Assembly (NCBI RefSeq): GCF_000259235.1
Contig: NC_017733.1
Coordinates: forward strand, 1,240,001-1,304,000
DNA length: 64,000 nt
Origin: Helicobacter pylori_CU
GTDB lineage: Bacteria > Campylobacterota > Campylobacteria > Campylobacterales > Helicobacteraceae
Direction of reading: 5' to 3'
Each line of letters opens with the position of its first letter. Position 1 is the stretch's first letter. Under the pieces are notes generated by a model. That model was not told where the DNA came from. It saw only the letters and a program-made list of their open reading frames with translations, and did not search any database. This document shows positions 17,362 through 26,609 of the stretch, one piece after another. The translations under genes and the position numbers were made by a program.

Positions 17362-17426
17362 AAAAACATGGTTTAATTGCTTCCATCGTTTGCTAAAAGT
17401 AATAATTAAAGGAGTTTGAGAGCCTG

Positions 17427-17828
17427 ATGCAACAAGCCACAGAAGCATTGAATCACCCCTATTTTGGCGTTTTTGTTTTGTTGGTATTCACCTTTTGGGT
17501 GTTTAACTTAACCTTAAGGATTCAAAGGTTTTTAAGCCGTAAAATGGCTCAAAAAAAGGGCGAAAAGCTCAAGCTCGCTCCCTATGAATGCGGGCCTGTG
17601 GCTCTCAAACAGCCTAATAGAGTGTCCCATCATTTCTATATCATGGCCATGCTTTTTATTTTATTTGATGTAGAAATCGTTTTCATGTTCCCTTGGGCGA
17701 TTGATTTTAAAAAATTAGGCTTGTTTGGGCTCGTTGAAATGCTAGGCTTTGTCTTCTTTTTAACCATTGGTTTTATTTACGCTTTAAAGCGAAACGCTTT
17801 GAGCTGGCAAAAATTAGAGGTGAAATAA
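17427..17828 (+). CDS. nuoA: NADH-quinone oxidoreductase subunit A
   Basis: The 133-residue membrane subunit has three helices and the conserved loop APYECGP (about 51-57), then FDVEIVFMFPWA. It is the first of 14 contiguous nuo genes. The strong AAGGAG sits 12-13 bases before the ATG, farther than usual; an in-frame CTG just upstream has better spacing. It overlaps nuoB by one base (TAATG). Confidence 0.96.
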   Translation: MQQATEALNHPYFGVFVLLVFTFWVFNLTLRIQRFLSRKMAQKKGEKLKLAPYECGPVALKQPNRVSHHFYIMAMLFILFDVEIVFMFPWAIDFKKLGLFGLVEMLGFVFFLTIGFIYALKRNALSWQKLEVK

Positions 17829-18307
17829 TGCAACAAGCACCGGTTGTTCTAAGCACTTTGGATAAATTATTGAATTGGGGGCGTTCTAATTCGCTCTGGC
17901 CCTTAACTTATGGCTTGGCGTGTTGCGCGATTGAGATGATGGCAACAGGGGGTTCGAGGTTTGATTTTGACAGATTTGGCACGATTTTTAGAGCGAGCCC
18001 TAGGCAATCGGATGTGATGATCATCGCTGGCACGCTCACTAAAAAGCATGCCGAATTCATGCGTAGGCTCTATGATCAAATGCCTGAACCTAAATGGGTG
18101 ATTTCTATGGGGAGTTGCGCTAACACGGGCGGGATGTTCAACACTTATGCGACCGTTCAAGGAGCAGACAGGATCGTTCCTGTGGATATTTACTTGCCCG
18201 GTTGTGCACCACGCCCAGAAACTTTACAATACGCTCTTATGGTTTTGCAAGATAAAATCAGACGCTCTAAAGCGATCAAACAAGACGCTCCCAAAAGGTT
18301 AGTGTGA
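17828..18307 (+). CDS. nuoB: NADH-quinone oxidoreductase subunit B
   Basis: The 159-residue peripheral-arm subunit holds the terminal N2 4Fe-4S cluster. Its ligands are visible as the tandem cysteines in ACCAIEMM (about 34-35), SMGSCANTGGMF (about 99) and LPGCAPRPE (about 129). It overlaps nuoC by four bases. Confidence 0.98.
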   Translation: MQQAPVVLSTLDKLLNWGRSNSLWPLTYGLACCAIEMMATGGSRFDFDRFGTIFRASPRQSDVMIIAGTLTKKHAEFMRRLYDQMPEPKWVISMGSCANTGGMFNTYATVQGADRIVPVDIYLPGCAPRPETLQYALMVLQDKIRRSKAIKQDAPKRLV

Positions 18308-19104
18308 TGGTAAGAAAACAATCCCCCTATGAAGATGTGCAAAAACAATCGCGCCAGCATGACCCCTATAAAATCATAGAACCCACCCCTAAAAAATATT
18401 TAGAGGGCAGTGCTTATGAGGTCATTTACAACCACCTTTCTTACAAGCATGAAATTTTAGACAAATACATAGAGACTAACACCGCTGTGTTTTGGATCAA
18501 AAAAGACGATATTTTTTCTGCCGCTACGATTTTAAGGCATTTGGGCTATGAGTGCTTGAGTGAAATGAGCGCGATAGATTTGTGCGCTAAAAAAGGGCAT
18601 TTTGAATTGTTTTATCAATTCGTGGGTTTTAGCGATAGTTGCAAAAACCGCCGTAGGGTGCGCGTGAAATGCGTTTTGTTGCCTAATGAGAGCGTGGATT
18701 CTTTGAGTTTTTTATACCGATCGGCTAATTGGAGCGAAAGGGAAGCGTATGATTTGCTTGGCATTGTGTTTGACAAACACCCTTATTTGAAACGCCTTAT
18801 CATGCCGCATGATTGGGTAGGCCACCCCTTATTGCGTTCTTACCCGCTCAAAGGCGATGAATTCGCTCAATGGTATGAAGTGGATAAAATTTTTGGCAAA
18901 GAATACCGAGAAGTGGTGGGCAAAGAGCAACGAGACAGCGCGAGAGTGGATGAAAAAGACACTTTCAATTTTGCAAAAATTGGCTATGAGCAGGGCAAGG
19001 GCGAAGAATTGAAAGAAACAGAAGAAAAGCATGCGTTTAAGAAAATCCCTTTTGTCAAAGATTTGCACAAAATCGCCCCCACTATCTTAAAAAAGAGGCT
19101 ATAA
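18304..19104 (+). CDS. nuoC: NADH-quinone oxidoreductase subunit C
   Basis: The 266-residue subunit has the 30-kDa-subunit signature ANWSEREAYDLLGIVFDKHP (about 140-159) and LRRILMP-like RLIMPHDWVGHPLLR. It has an N-terminal charged extension and a C-terminal E/K-rich tail of about 60 residues beyond the core. NuoC is separate from NuoD here, unlike the fused E. coli NuoCD. The start overlaps nuoB as ATGA-type coupling. Confidence 0.96.
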   Translation: MMVRKQSPYEDVQKQSRQHDPYKIIEPTPKKYLEGSAYEVIYNHLSYKHEILDKYIETNTAVFWIKKDDIFSAATILRHLGYECLSEMSAIDLCAKKGHFELFYQFVGFSDSCKNRRRVRVKCVLLPNESVDSLSFLYRSANWSEREAYDLLGIVFDKHPYLKRLIMPHDWVGHPLLRSYPLKGDEFAQWYEVDKIFGKEYREVVGKEQRDSARVDEKDTFNFAKIGYEQGKGEELKETEEKHAFKKIPFVKDLHKIAPTILKKRL

Positions 19105-19105
19105 A

Positions 19106-20335
19106 ATGGCTCAAAATTTCACGAAACTCAACCCTCAGTTTGAAAACATCATTTTTGAACATGACGACAACCAAATGATTTTAAACTTTGGCCCTCAACA
19201 CCCCAGTAGTCATGGGCAATTGCGCTTGATTTTGGAATTAGAGGGCGAAAAAATCATTAAGGCTACCCCTGAAATTGGCTACTTGCATAGAGGCTGTGAA
19301 AAGTTAGGCGAAAACATGACCTATAACGAATACATGCCCACTACCGACAGATTGGATTACACTTCTTCTACCAGCAATAACTACGCTTACGCTTATGCGG
19401 TAGAAACCTTACTCAATTTAGAAATCCCACGCCGAGCGCAAGTGATCCGCACGATTTTACTAGAGCTTAACCGCATGATTTCACACATCTTTTTTATCAG
19501 CGTGCATGCTTTAGATGTGGGGGCGATGAGCGTGTTCTTGTATGCGTTTAAAACGAGGGAATACGGCTTGGATTTGATGGAGGATTATTGCGGAGCTAGG
19601 CTCACGCATAACGCTATAAGGATTGGGGGCGTGCCTTTGGATTTACCCCCTAATTGGTTAGAGGGCTTGAAAAAGTTTTTAGGCGAAATGAGGGAATGCA
19701 AAAAACTCATTCAAGGCTTATTGGACAAGAATCGCATTTGGCGGATGCGCTTGGAAAATGTGGGCGTTGTAACGCCAAAAATGGCACAAAGTTGGGGCAT
19801 GAGCGGCATCATGTTAAGAGGGACTGGGATCGCTTATGACATTAGAAAAGAAGAGCCTTATGAGCTTTATAAAGAGCTTGATTTTGATGTGCCGGTGGGC
19901 AATTATGGCGATAGTTATGATCGGTATTGTTTGTATATGCTAGAAATTGATGAAAGCATTCGCATCATTGAGCAACTCATTCCTATGTATGCAAAAACCG
20001 ATACGCCTATCATGGCTCAAAACCCGCATTATATTTCTGCCCCTAAAGAAGATATAATGACGCAAAACTACGCCTTGATGCAGCATTTTGTTTTAGTGGC
20101 TCAAGGCATGCGCCCGCCTGTTGGGGAAGTGTATGCCCCCACAGAAAGCCCCAAAGGGGAATTAGGGTTTTTTATCCATTCAGAGGGCGAGCCTTACCCT
20201 CATAGATTAAAAATCAGAGCCCCTAGCTTTTATCACATTGGGGCTTTAAGCGATATTTTAGTGGGGCAATATTTAGCGGATGCGGTAACCGTGATTGGCT
20301 CAACCAATGCGGTATTTGGCGAGGTGGATAGATGA
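19106..20335 (+). CDS. nuoD: NADH-quinone oxidoreductase subunit D
   Basis: The 409-residue 49-kDa subunit forms the quinone site with NuoB. It has FGPQHPSSHGQLR (about 28-40), the EIGYLHRGCEKLGE motif (about 57-70) and a C-terminal LVGQYLADAVTVIGSTNAV-type end derived from the Ni-Fe hydrogenase large subunit fold. It overlaps the next gene by four bases. Confidence 0.98.
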   Translation: MAQNFTKLNPQFENIIFEHDDNQMILNFGPQHPSSHGQLRLILELEGEKIIKATPEIGYLHRGCEKLGENMTYNEYMPTTDRLDYTSSTSNNYAYAYAVETLLNLEIPRRAQVIRTILLELNRMISHIFFISVHALDVGAMSVFLYAFKTREYGLDLMEDYCGARLTHNAIRIGGVPLDLPPNWLEGLKKFLGEMRECKKLIQGLLDKNRIWRMRLENVGVVTPKMAQSWGMSGIMLRGTGIAYDIRKEEPYELYKELDFDVPVGNYGDSYDRYCLYMLEIDESIRIIEQLIPMYAKTDTPIMAQNPHYISAPKEDIMTQNYALMQHFVLVAQGMRPPVGEVYAPTESPKGELGFFIHSEGEPYPHRLKIRAPSFYHIGALSDILVGQYLADAVTVIGSTNAVFGEVDR

Positions 20336-20562
20336 AACGCTTTGATTTACGCCCCTTAAAAGCGGGCATTTTTGAACGATTAGAAGAATTGATTGAAAAA
20401 GAAATGCAGCCTAATGAAGTCGCTATTTTCATGTTTGAAGTGGGGGATTTTTCTAATATCCCTAAGAGCGCTGAATTTATCCAATCTAAAGGGCATGAGC
20501 TTCTCAATTCTTTGCGTTTCAATCAAGCGGATTGGACGATTGTCGTGAGAAAAAAGGCTTGA
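20332..20562 (+). CDS. Small subunit at the nuoE position (epsilonproteobacterial type)
   Basis: The 76-residue protein occupies the nuoE position but lacks the four cysteines of the NuoE 2Fe-2S cluster; indeed it has no cysteine. It matches the HP1264-type protein, known to replace NuoE in Helicobacter and Campylobacter, where complex I is thought to take electrons from flavodoxin or ferredoxin rather than NADH. The start overlaps nuoD as ATGA. Biochemical role is inferred from context. Confidence 0.85.
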   Translation: MKRFDLRPLKAGIFERLEELIEKEMQPNEVAIFMFEVGDFSNIPKSAEFIQSKGHELLNSLRFNQADWTIVVRKKA

Positions 20563-21551
20563 TTTTGAGCGGCTTTAACCCCTTAAATTCTCCCTTAAGC
20601 GCAAGCTCTTCAATTAGCTTGAAAGAAGCCTATTGTTTAGAAAAATTATCTCTTCAAAAAGGGTTTGAAATCCATTACAAATTGAGCGAAGATAGCTTAA
20701 ACCTTTTAGAAAAAAGCGATTTGTGCGTTTTGTTTGGAGGGTTTTCAAACGCTTGTTTGAATGAAAACGAACGATTGATTTTAGAAAGCATTAACCAATC
20801 AAAACGCCCCTACGCCTTGTTAAGACCCTTACAAGATACAAGAGACTTGCAAGAAAATTGCCTTTTTGCGTCGTATGAAATCCACACGGAAGCGGCGGTT
20901 TTGGCTTTGATTTTAAGGGGCATTTTAGAAAAAACTTCCCAATTAAAGGGGCATGTTTTAGAAAAGGTTGATGTGGGGTATTTAAGCTCTGAAGCGAACA
21001 TGAGCGAAGAGGAATTGCAAGATCTTATCGTGCTTATTGTTAAAGCAAAAAAAAGGGTGCTTGTTTTAAACAGAGAAATCACTAAGCATGCTCATAGCGC
21101 TTTTTTATACACCCTTTTAAGCGAGTTGCAAAACTACCTAGAAATTTTGCATATCCCTTGCAATGATTCAGGCGCAACGACCGCTTTTTATGATTCTAAA
21201 GATCAAGAATGGCTGCTAGAAACAGCCCTAAAAGAGGGCATTTTGCCTTTTGAATCACAACTCCAATCAAAAGATTTAGAGCTTTTAGAGCGAATGGGTG
21301 AGGCTAACGGCTCGTTTGTTTATGTTTCTTACAAGAGCCTTGAAACCCCCAAATTATCTTTTTCCAAGCAATTTAAGATCGCTAATAAGATCCAGCATTC
21401 TAAAGCGGGGTTTCAAATCTCCAATAAAACGCTAGAATGCGAGTTAGAAGAAAGCCCTAATTTGAAGGGCTTGATTGCGATTTTAGAAGGGGCGTTTTTT
21501 GATGCTTACCCTTATATCCCTATTTTATCCCACTCTCAAGGAATTTCATGA
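20532..21551 (+). CDS. Protein at the nuoF position (epsilonproteobacterial type)
   Basis: The 339-residue protein at the nuoF position shows no FMN/NADH glycine motif and no C-terminal 4Fe-4S cysteine set of NuoF. It corresponds to HP1265. ATG at 20532 lies inside the preceding gene. A TTG at 20559 overlapping that gene's TGA (TTGA) is an alternative and would give about 330 residues. It overlaps nuoG by four bases. The likely role is to adapt complex I to a non-NADH donor; this is from literature on epsilonproteobacteria. Confidence 0.82.
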   Translation: MDDCREKKGLILSGFNPLNSPLSASSSISLKEAYCLEKLSLQKGFEIHYKLSEDSLNLLEKSDLCVLFGGFSNACLNENERLILESINQSKRPYALLRPLQDTRDLQENCLFASYEIHTEAAVLALILRGILEKTSQLKGHVLEKVDVGYLSSEANMSEEELQDLIVLIVKAKKRVLVLNREITKHAHSAFLYTLLSELQNYLEILHIPCNDSGATTAFYDSKDQEWLLETALKEGILPFESQLQSKDLELLERMGEANGSFVYVSYKSLETPKLSFSKQFKIANKIQHSKAGFQISNKTLECELEESPNLKGLIAILEGAFFDAYPYIPILSHSQGIS

Positions 21552-24112
21552 TTACAATGAATATCAATGGCAAAACGATTGAATGCCAAGAGGGACAAAG
21601 CGTTTTAGAGGCTGCTAGGAGTGCTGGGATCTACATCCCTACCATTTGCTATTTAAGCGGTTGCTCGCCCACGGTCGCATGCAAAATGTGCATGGTTGAA
21701 ATGGATGGCAAACGGGTTTATAGTTGCAACACGAAAGCCAAAAATAACGCCACCATTCTCACTAACACCCCAACGCTCATGGATGAAAGAAAAAGCATCA
21801 TGCAAACTTATGATGTCAACCACCCCCTAGAATGCGGCGTGTGCGATAAGAGCGGGGAGTGCGAATTGCAAGACATGACGCATTTAACCGGCGTGGAGCA
21901 CCAACCTTATGCGGTGGCTGATGATTTCAAAGCGCTAGATTCATGGGCAAAAGCCTTGTATGATCCTAATTTGTGCATCATGTGCGAAAGGTGCGTAACC
22001 ACTTGCAAGGACAATGTGGGCGAAAACAACCTTAAAGCCACTAAAGCCGACTTGCATGCTCCGGATAAATTTAAAGACAGCATGTCCAAAGACGCTTTTA
22101 GCGTGTGGAGTCGTAAGCAAAAAGGCATTATTTCTTTTGTGGGCAGCGTTCCTTGCTATGATTGCGGAGAATGCATTGCGGTATGCCCTGTGGGCGCTTT
22201 GAGCTATAAAGATTTCGCTTACACGGCTAACGCATGGGAACTAAAAAAGATCCATTCCACTTGTTCGCATTGCTCAGCTGGGTGTTTGATTTCTTATGAT
22301 GTGCGCCATTTTGATACTCTAGGCGAAGAATCTAAGATTTTTAGGGTGCTTAATGATTTTTATCATAACCCTATTTGTGGGGCAGGCCGTTTCGCTTTTG
22401 ACGTGAGCTCTAGCCCTAAAGGCAGCACCAATCTTAAAGAAGTGCAAAACGCTCTCAAAGAATGCGAAGCGGTGCGAATAGGTGGGGATATTACGAATGA
22501 AGAGGCGTTTTTAATAGAGCGTTTGAGGAAAGAGCTTGATTTTAAAATCTACAATCAAGATGCGTATCGTTTCCAGCAATTCTTAAAGGTATTGGGCGAA
22601 GTTAAACGCCCCAGCGTTGAAGAGATTAAAACTTCCAATTTGGTCGTTACGATAGGATCTTCTATCAAAACAGAAAACCCTTTGGTGCGCTATGCTATTA
22701 ATAACGCTCTCAAACTCAATAAAGCTTCTTTGATCGCTATGCACCCTATCAAAGATAACGCGCTAGCGAATTTGTGCCGAAGCTCTTTTTGCATCACCCA
22801 TGAAGTGGGGGCTGAAGAAATCCTTTTAGGCATGCTTTTAAAAATGCTTAACATTGAAAGCGCGGCTCTAAAAAGCTTAGAAGATTCCAAGCAAAGCGTT
22901 GTAGATGAAGCGGCACTTAAAGCTTTAGAAGAAGAGCGAAAAAAAGCTTTAGAACAAGCCGAGCAAGGGTGCAGTATTGGAGAGAATAAGGCAGAAAATC
23001 AAGAAGAGGATAAAACAGAAGCAACTACTCCAAAAGAAGAAAATCAAGAAGAAACAACTACTCCAAAAGAAAACCAAACAGAAAACAAGACAGAGGTTAA
23101 AGAAGAAAAAATTGAAGTCCCTACCAAAACCACTTATTTGCTGCTTGAAGAAGCGGGCATCAATTTAGAAACTTATGAAAAAATTCTCGCTCTTTTGCAA
23201 AAATCAAATAACACCTTGCTAGTAGTTGGCGAAGAAATTTATAGCCACAAACAAACCCATAACATCGCTAAAATGTTGCGTTTGCTAGCCCAAAAAAGCG
23301 CTATTAAACTCATTCTTATCCCTCCAAGCGCGAACGCTTTAGGCATCGCTTCTATTTGTCAATTGAGCGAAGAAATTTTTGAACATGAAAAAATCGTAGG
23401 CATTCGCGCTCAAGGGGATTTCACTATCAATAGCGACGATAGGGTTTTTGGGAAAGACGCTGTCAGTAAAGTGGATTTTATTTTGCCCAGTCTCAACCAG
23501 ATAGAAGGCACGATCACTAATGTTGAAGGGCGTGTGTTGCCCTTAAAACCGGCTTTGAGGTTTGAGGGCTATGACTTGAGCGATATTATGCAAGGCTTTG
23601 GCTTTGTGGAAGAAAATCTCACAGAATGCACCCACAAACTCCCTACAGAAGCGGGCTTTAAAGCCATAGAATTTGATCATCTAACCAACTATTTCACTAA
23701 CGACAGGGTCAATCACAGAGGCTATTTATTAGGAACAAGCCATTTTGAAAAGAGTGCTAAAGAATGCGAAACCACAGAATGCGAGCCTATCAAGCCTTTA
23801 AAAGAAAAAATCGCTTTCAACGCGTATTTAAAATACCCAGAAACACAATTCAATAACGCTACTAATAAAAGCGAGAATTTGCAATTAAAAGCCGGTGTCT
23901 ATGTGTCTAAAGCTTTCTTAAAAAAATTGAATAAAGAAGTGGGGCAAAACATCACTTTAACTAAAGAAGAAGAGGAATTAACAGGCGTTTTGTATCTTGA
24001 TGAAAGCTTGGATCAAGAGGTGTTTGTCATTTCGCCTTCTCTTTTGAAAAACCATTCTAACTTTTTTAGAGAGGGCGTGTTTGATAGCGTGGATTTAAAG
24101 GAGCAAGCATGA
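21548..24112 (+). CDS. nuoG: NADH-quinone oxidoreductase subunit G
   Basis: The 854-residue iron-sulfur subunit starts with a 2Fe-2S ferredoxin domain: cysteines in CYLSGCSPTVACKMC, about 33-47, and C-N at 60. A His-Cys3 cluster segment (HPLECGVCDKSGECELQ) and two 4Fe-4S motifs (CIMCERCVTTC, CYDCGECIAVCP, about 141-222) follow. A molybdopterin-oxidoreductase-like region makes up the rest. Residues about 437-528 are an acidic/lysine low-complexity insert with a repeated TTPKE(E)N unit. ATG at 21548 overlaps the previous stop; MNING at 21557 is an alternative. Confidence 0.95.
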   Translation: MITMNINGKTIECQEGQSVLEAARSAGIYIPTICYLSGCSPTVACKMCMVEMDGKRVYSCNTKAKNNATILTNTPTLMDERKSIMQTYDVNHPLECGVCDKSGECELQDMTHLTGVEHQPYAVADDFKALDSWAKALYDPNLCIMCERCVTTCKDNVGENNLKATKADLHAPDKFKDSMSKDAFSVWSRKQKGIISFVGSVPCYDCGECIAVCPVGALSYKDFAYTANAWELKKIHSTCSHCSAGCLISYDVRHFDTLGEESKIFRVLNDFYHNPICGAGRFAFDVSSSPKGSTNLKEVQNALKECEAVRIGGDITNEEAFLIERLRKELDFKIYNQDAYRFQQFLKVLGEVKRPSVEEIKTSNLVVTIGSSIKTENPLVRYAINNALKLNKASLIAMHPIKDNALANLCRSSFCITHEVGAEEILLGMLLKMLNIESAALKSLEDSKQSVVDEAALKALEEERKKALEQAEQGCSIGENKAENQEEDKTEATTPKEENQEETTTPKENQTENKTEVKEEKIEVPTKTTYLLLEEAGINLETYEKILALLQKSNNTLLVVGEEIYSHKQTHNIAKMLRLLAQKSAIKLILIPPSANALGIASICQLSEEIFEHEKIVGIRAQGDFTINSDDRVFGKDAVSKVDFILPSLNQIEGTITNVEGRVLPLKPALRFEGYDLSDIMQGFGFVEENLTECTHKLPTEAGFKAIEFDHLTNYFTNDRVNHRGYLLGTSHFEKSAKECETTECEPIKPLKEKIAFNAYLKYPETQFNNATNKSENLQLKAGVYVSKAFLKKLNKEVGQNITLTKEEEELTGVLYLDESLDQEVFVISPSLLKNHSNFFREGVFDSVDLKEQA

Positions 24113-25098
24113 GCGCTTATATCATTGAAACCTTGATTAAAATTTTGATTTTAGTCGCTGTTTTTTCGGCTTTAGGAGGCTTTGCCACTTATATTGAAAG
24201 GAAAGTGTTAGCCTATTTCCAACGCCGTTTAGGGCCTTGTTATGTGGGGCCTTTTGGGCTTTTGCAAGTCGCAGCAGACGGCATTAAGCTTTTCACCAAA
24301 GAAGACATTATCCCCCAAGGCGCGAATAAATTCATTTTCACGCTAGCACCCATTATTGCGATGGTGAGCGCGTTTGTGTCCATGGCGCCCATCCCCTTTT
24401 TCCCTAATTTCACTCTGTTTGGCTATGAGATCAAGCCCCTTATTTCTGACATCAACATTGGCTTTTTGTTTTTCTTAGCTGTGGGTTCAGCAGGGATTTA
24501 TGCGCCTATTTTAGCCGGGCTTGCCTCTAATAACAAATACTCTTTAATTGGCTCCGCGAGAGCGACGATCCAACTGCTCAGCTTTGAAGTGGTCAGCACT
24601 TTAACCATTCTAGCCCCCTTAATGGTGGTAGGATCGCTCTCTTTAGTGGAAATCAATCATTACCAAAGCGGTGGGTTTTTAGACTGGCTTGTGTTTAAGC
24701 AGCCTCTAGCGTTTGTTTTGTTTTTGATCGCAAGCTACGCTGAATTGAATCGAACCCCCTTTGACTTGTTAGAGCATGAAGCCGAGATCGTGGCGGGGTA
24801 TTGCACTGAATACAGCGGCTTGAAATGGGGCATGTTCTTTTTAGCGGAATACGCGCATTTATTCGCTTTTTCTTTTGTGATTTCTATTGTGTTTTTTGGC
24901 GGGTTTAACGCATGGGGCTTTATCCCTGGGGGCATAGCGATTTTGATTAAAGCGGGCTTTTTTGTCTTTTTATCCATGTGGGTTAGAGCGACTTATCCGC
25001 ATGTAAGGCCCGATCAACTGATGGATATGTGCTGGAAAATCATGCTGCCTTTAGCGTTATTGAATATCGTGCTAACAGGCATTATCATTTTAATTTAA
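24109..25098 (+). CDS. nuoH: NADH-quinone oxidoreductase subunit H
   Basis: The 329-residue membrane subunit joins the arms near the quinone entrance. Signature ERKVLAYFQRRLGP is at 30-43 and AELNRTPFDLLEHEAEIVAG at about 206-225. Eight membrane helices are evident. It overlaps nuoG by four bases. Confidence 0.98.
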   Translation: MSAYIIETLIKILILVAVFSALGGFATYIERKVLAYFQRRLGPCYVGPFGLLQVAADGIKLFTKEDIIPQGANKFIFTLAPIIAMVSAFVSMAPIPFFPNFTLFGYEIKPLISDINIGFLFFLAVGSAGIYAPILAGLASNNKYSLIGSARATIQLLSFEVVSTLTILAPLMVVGSLSLVEINHYQSGGFLDWLVFKQPLAFVLFLIASYAELNRTPFDLLEHEAEIVAGYCTEYSGLKWGMFFLAEYAHLFAFSFVISIVFFGGFNAWGFIPGGIAILIKAGFFVFLSMWVRATYPHVRPDQLMDMCWKIMLPLALLNIVLTGIIILI

Positions 25099-25107
25099 GG
25101 AGGTTTT

Positions 25108-25767
25108 ATGGCCAAACAAGAATACAAGCAACTTCCTAAACGAGCCGAAGTCCATAGCGCGACCGAGCAGTTTAAAGACACCATTAAAACGAGTTTGGGT
25201 TTGGATCTATTCAAAGGGTTAGGGCTTACGATCAAGGAATTTTTTAGCCCAAGCGTAACCATCCATTACCCTATGGAGCAACTCCCTTTAAGCCCACGCT
25301 ATCGCGCGGTGCATAATCTGCAACGGCTTTTAGACTCAGGCTCTGAAAGGTGTATAGGTTGTGGGCTGTGCGAAAAGATTTGCACGAGCAATTGCATAAG
25401 GATCATCACGCATAAGGGCGAAGACAACCGCAAAAAGATCGATTCTTACACGATCAATTTGGGGCGTTGCATTTATTGCGGGCTGTGCGCGGAAGTTTGC
25501 CCAGAATTGGCGATCGTTATGGGGAATCGGTTTGAAAACGCCAGCACCCAACGCTCCCAATACGGCTCTAAAAGCGAGTTTCTAACGAGCGAACAAGACG
25601 CTAAAAACTGCTCGCATGCCGAATTTTTAGGCTTTGGTGCGGTAAGCCCTAATTACAACGAACGCATGCAGGCCACCCCTTTAGATTATGTCCAAGAGCC
25701 TTCAAAAGAAGAATCCAAAGAAGAGTCTCCAAGCCCAGAAAGTAATAAGGGAGATGAAAATGTTTGA
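25108..25767 (+). CDS. nuoI: NADH-quinone oxidoreductase subunit I
   Basis: The 219-residue protein has two 4Fe-4S ferredoxin motifs, CIGCGLCEKICTSNC (about 82-96) and CIYCGLCAEVCP (about 121-132), carrying clusters N6a/N6b. AAGGAGG precedes the ATG. The C-terminus is an E/S/P-rich tail that overlaps the nuoJ start. Confidence 0.98.
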   Translation: MAKQEYKQLPKRAEVHSATEQFKDTIKTSLGLDLFKGLGLTIKEFFSPSVTIHYPMEQLPLSPRYRAVHNLQRLLDSGSERCIGCGLCEKICTSNCIRIITHKGEDNRKKIDSYTINLGRCIYCGLCAEVCPELAIVMGNRFENASTQRSQYGSKSEFLTSEQDAKNCSHAEFLGFGAVSPNYNERMQATPLDYVQEPSKEESKEESPSPESNKGDENV

Positions 25768-26308
25768 AACCATTGCCTTTTATTTCTTTGCGATCCTTAC
25801 TTTGAGCATGGCGTTAGTGGTGATCACCACCACGAATATCCTCTATGCCATTACCGCTCTTGCTAGCAGCATGGTTTTTATCTCTGCTTTTTTCTTTTTG
25901 CTAGACGCTGAGTTTTTGGGCGTGGTGCAAATCACGGTGTATGTGGGTGCGGTCATTGTGATGTATGCGTTTGGCATGATGTTTTTCAACTCCGCTGCAG
26001 AAGTCATTGAACGCAAGCAAAGCCCTAAAATCTTGTGCGTTCTTTCATTTGGCGTGGCGGTATTGCTCACCTTGATTTTAAGCGCTCCTAGCATTGGCGA
26101 AAACCTTTCTAATCAAGTCAATTCCAACGCTATTGATGCGCAAATCCCTAACATTAAAGCCATTGGTTATGTGCTTTTTACCAATTACCTCATCCCTTTT
26201 GAAGCGGCAGCTTTAATGCTTCTAGTCGCTATGGTTGGAGGCATCGCTACAGGGATTCAAAAAATCCATGGGAAAAATCACACGCAATTTATAAAGGAAT
26301 CTCTATGA
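25760..26308 (+). CDS. nuoJ: NADH-quinone oxidoreductase subunit J
   Basis: The 182-residue membrane subunit has five helices and the conserved pi-bulge helix region VQITVYVGAVIVMYAFGMM (about 58-76). ATG at 25760 is chosen because AAGGGAG sits six bases upstream; the ATG at 25754 abuts the RBS. It overlaps nuoI by 8 bp and nuoK by 4 bp. Confidence 0.96.
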   Translation: MFETIAFYFFAILTLSMALVVITTTNILYAITALASSMVFISAFFFLLDAEFLGVVQITVYVGAVIVMYAFGMMFFNSAAEVIERKQSPKILCVLSFGVAVLLTLILSAPSIGENLSNQVNSNAIDAQIPNIKAIGYVLFTNYLIPFEAAALMLLVAMVGGIATGIQKIHGKNHTQFIKESL

Positions 26309-26607
26309 TAGGGTTAAACCACTATTTGATTGTTTCAGGGCTGCTCTTTTGCATTGGTTTAGCGGGCATGCTGAAACGCAAAAACATTCTGTTGCTCTTT
26401 TTTTCTACAGAAATCATGCTCAATGCGATCAATATCGGTTTTGTAGCGATCTCTAAATACACGCACAATTTAGACGGGCAGATGTTTGCACTCTTTATTA
26501 TCGCTATTGCCGCTAGTGAGGTGGCTATTGGTTTGGGCTTGGTGATTTTGTGGTTTAAGAAATTCAAGAGCTTAGACATTGATTCTTTAAACGCTATGAA
26601 AGGTTGA
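26305..26607 (+). CDS. nuoK: NADH-quinone oxidoreductase subunit K
   Basis: The 100-residue, three-helix membrane subunit carries the conserved glutamates in FFSTEIMLNAINI (about 36) and AIAASEVAIGLGLVI (about 72), needed for proton transfer. It overlaps nuoJ by four bases. Its 3' end carries the AAAGG used by nuoL. Confidence 0.98.
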   Translation: MIGLNHYLIVSGLLFCIGLAGMLKRKNILLLFFSTEIMLNAINIGFVAISKYTHNLDGQMFALFIIAIAASEVAIGLGLVILWFKKFKSLDIDSLNAMKG

Positions 26608-26609
26608 GC

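Noticed and set aside
22977..23168. Plus-strand KKK/QKK-rich ORF inside nuoG
   Set aside because: Out-of-frame reading of the nuoG low-complexity insert.
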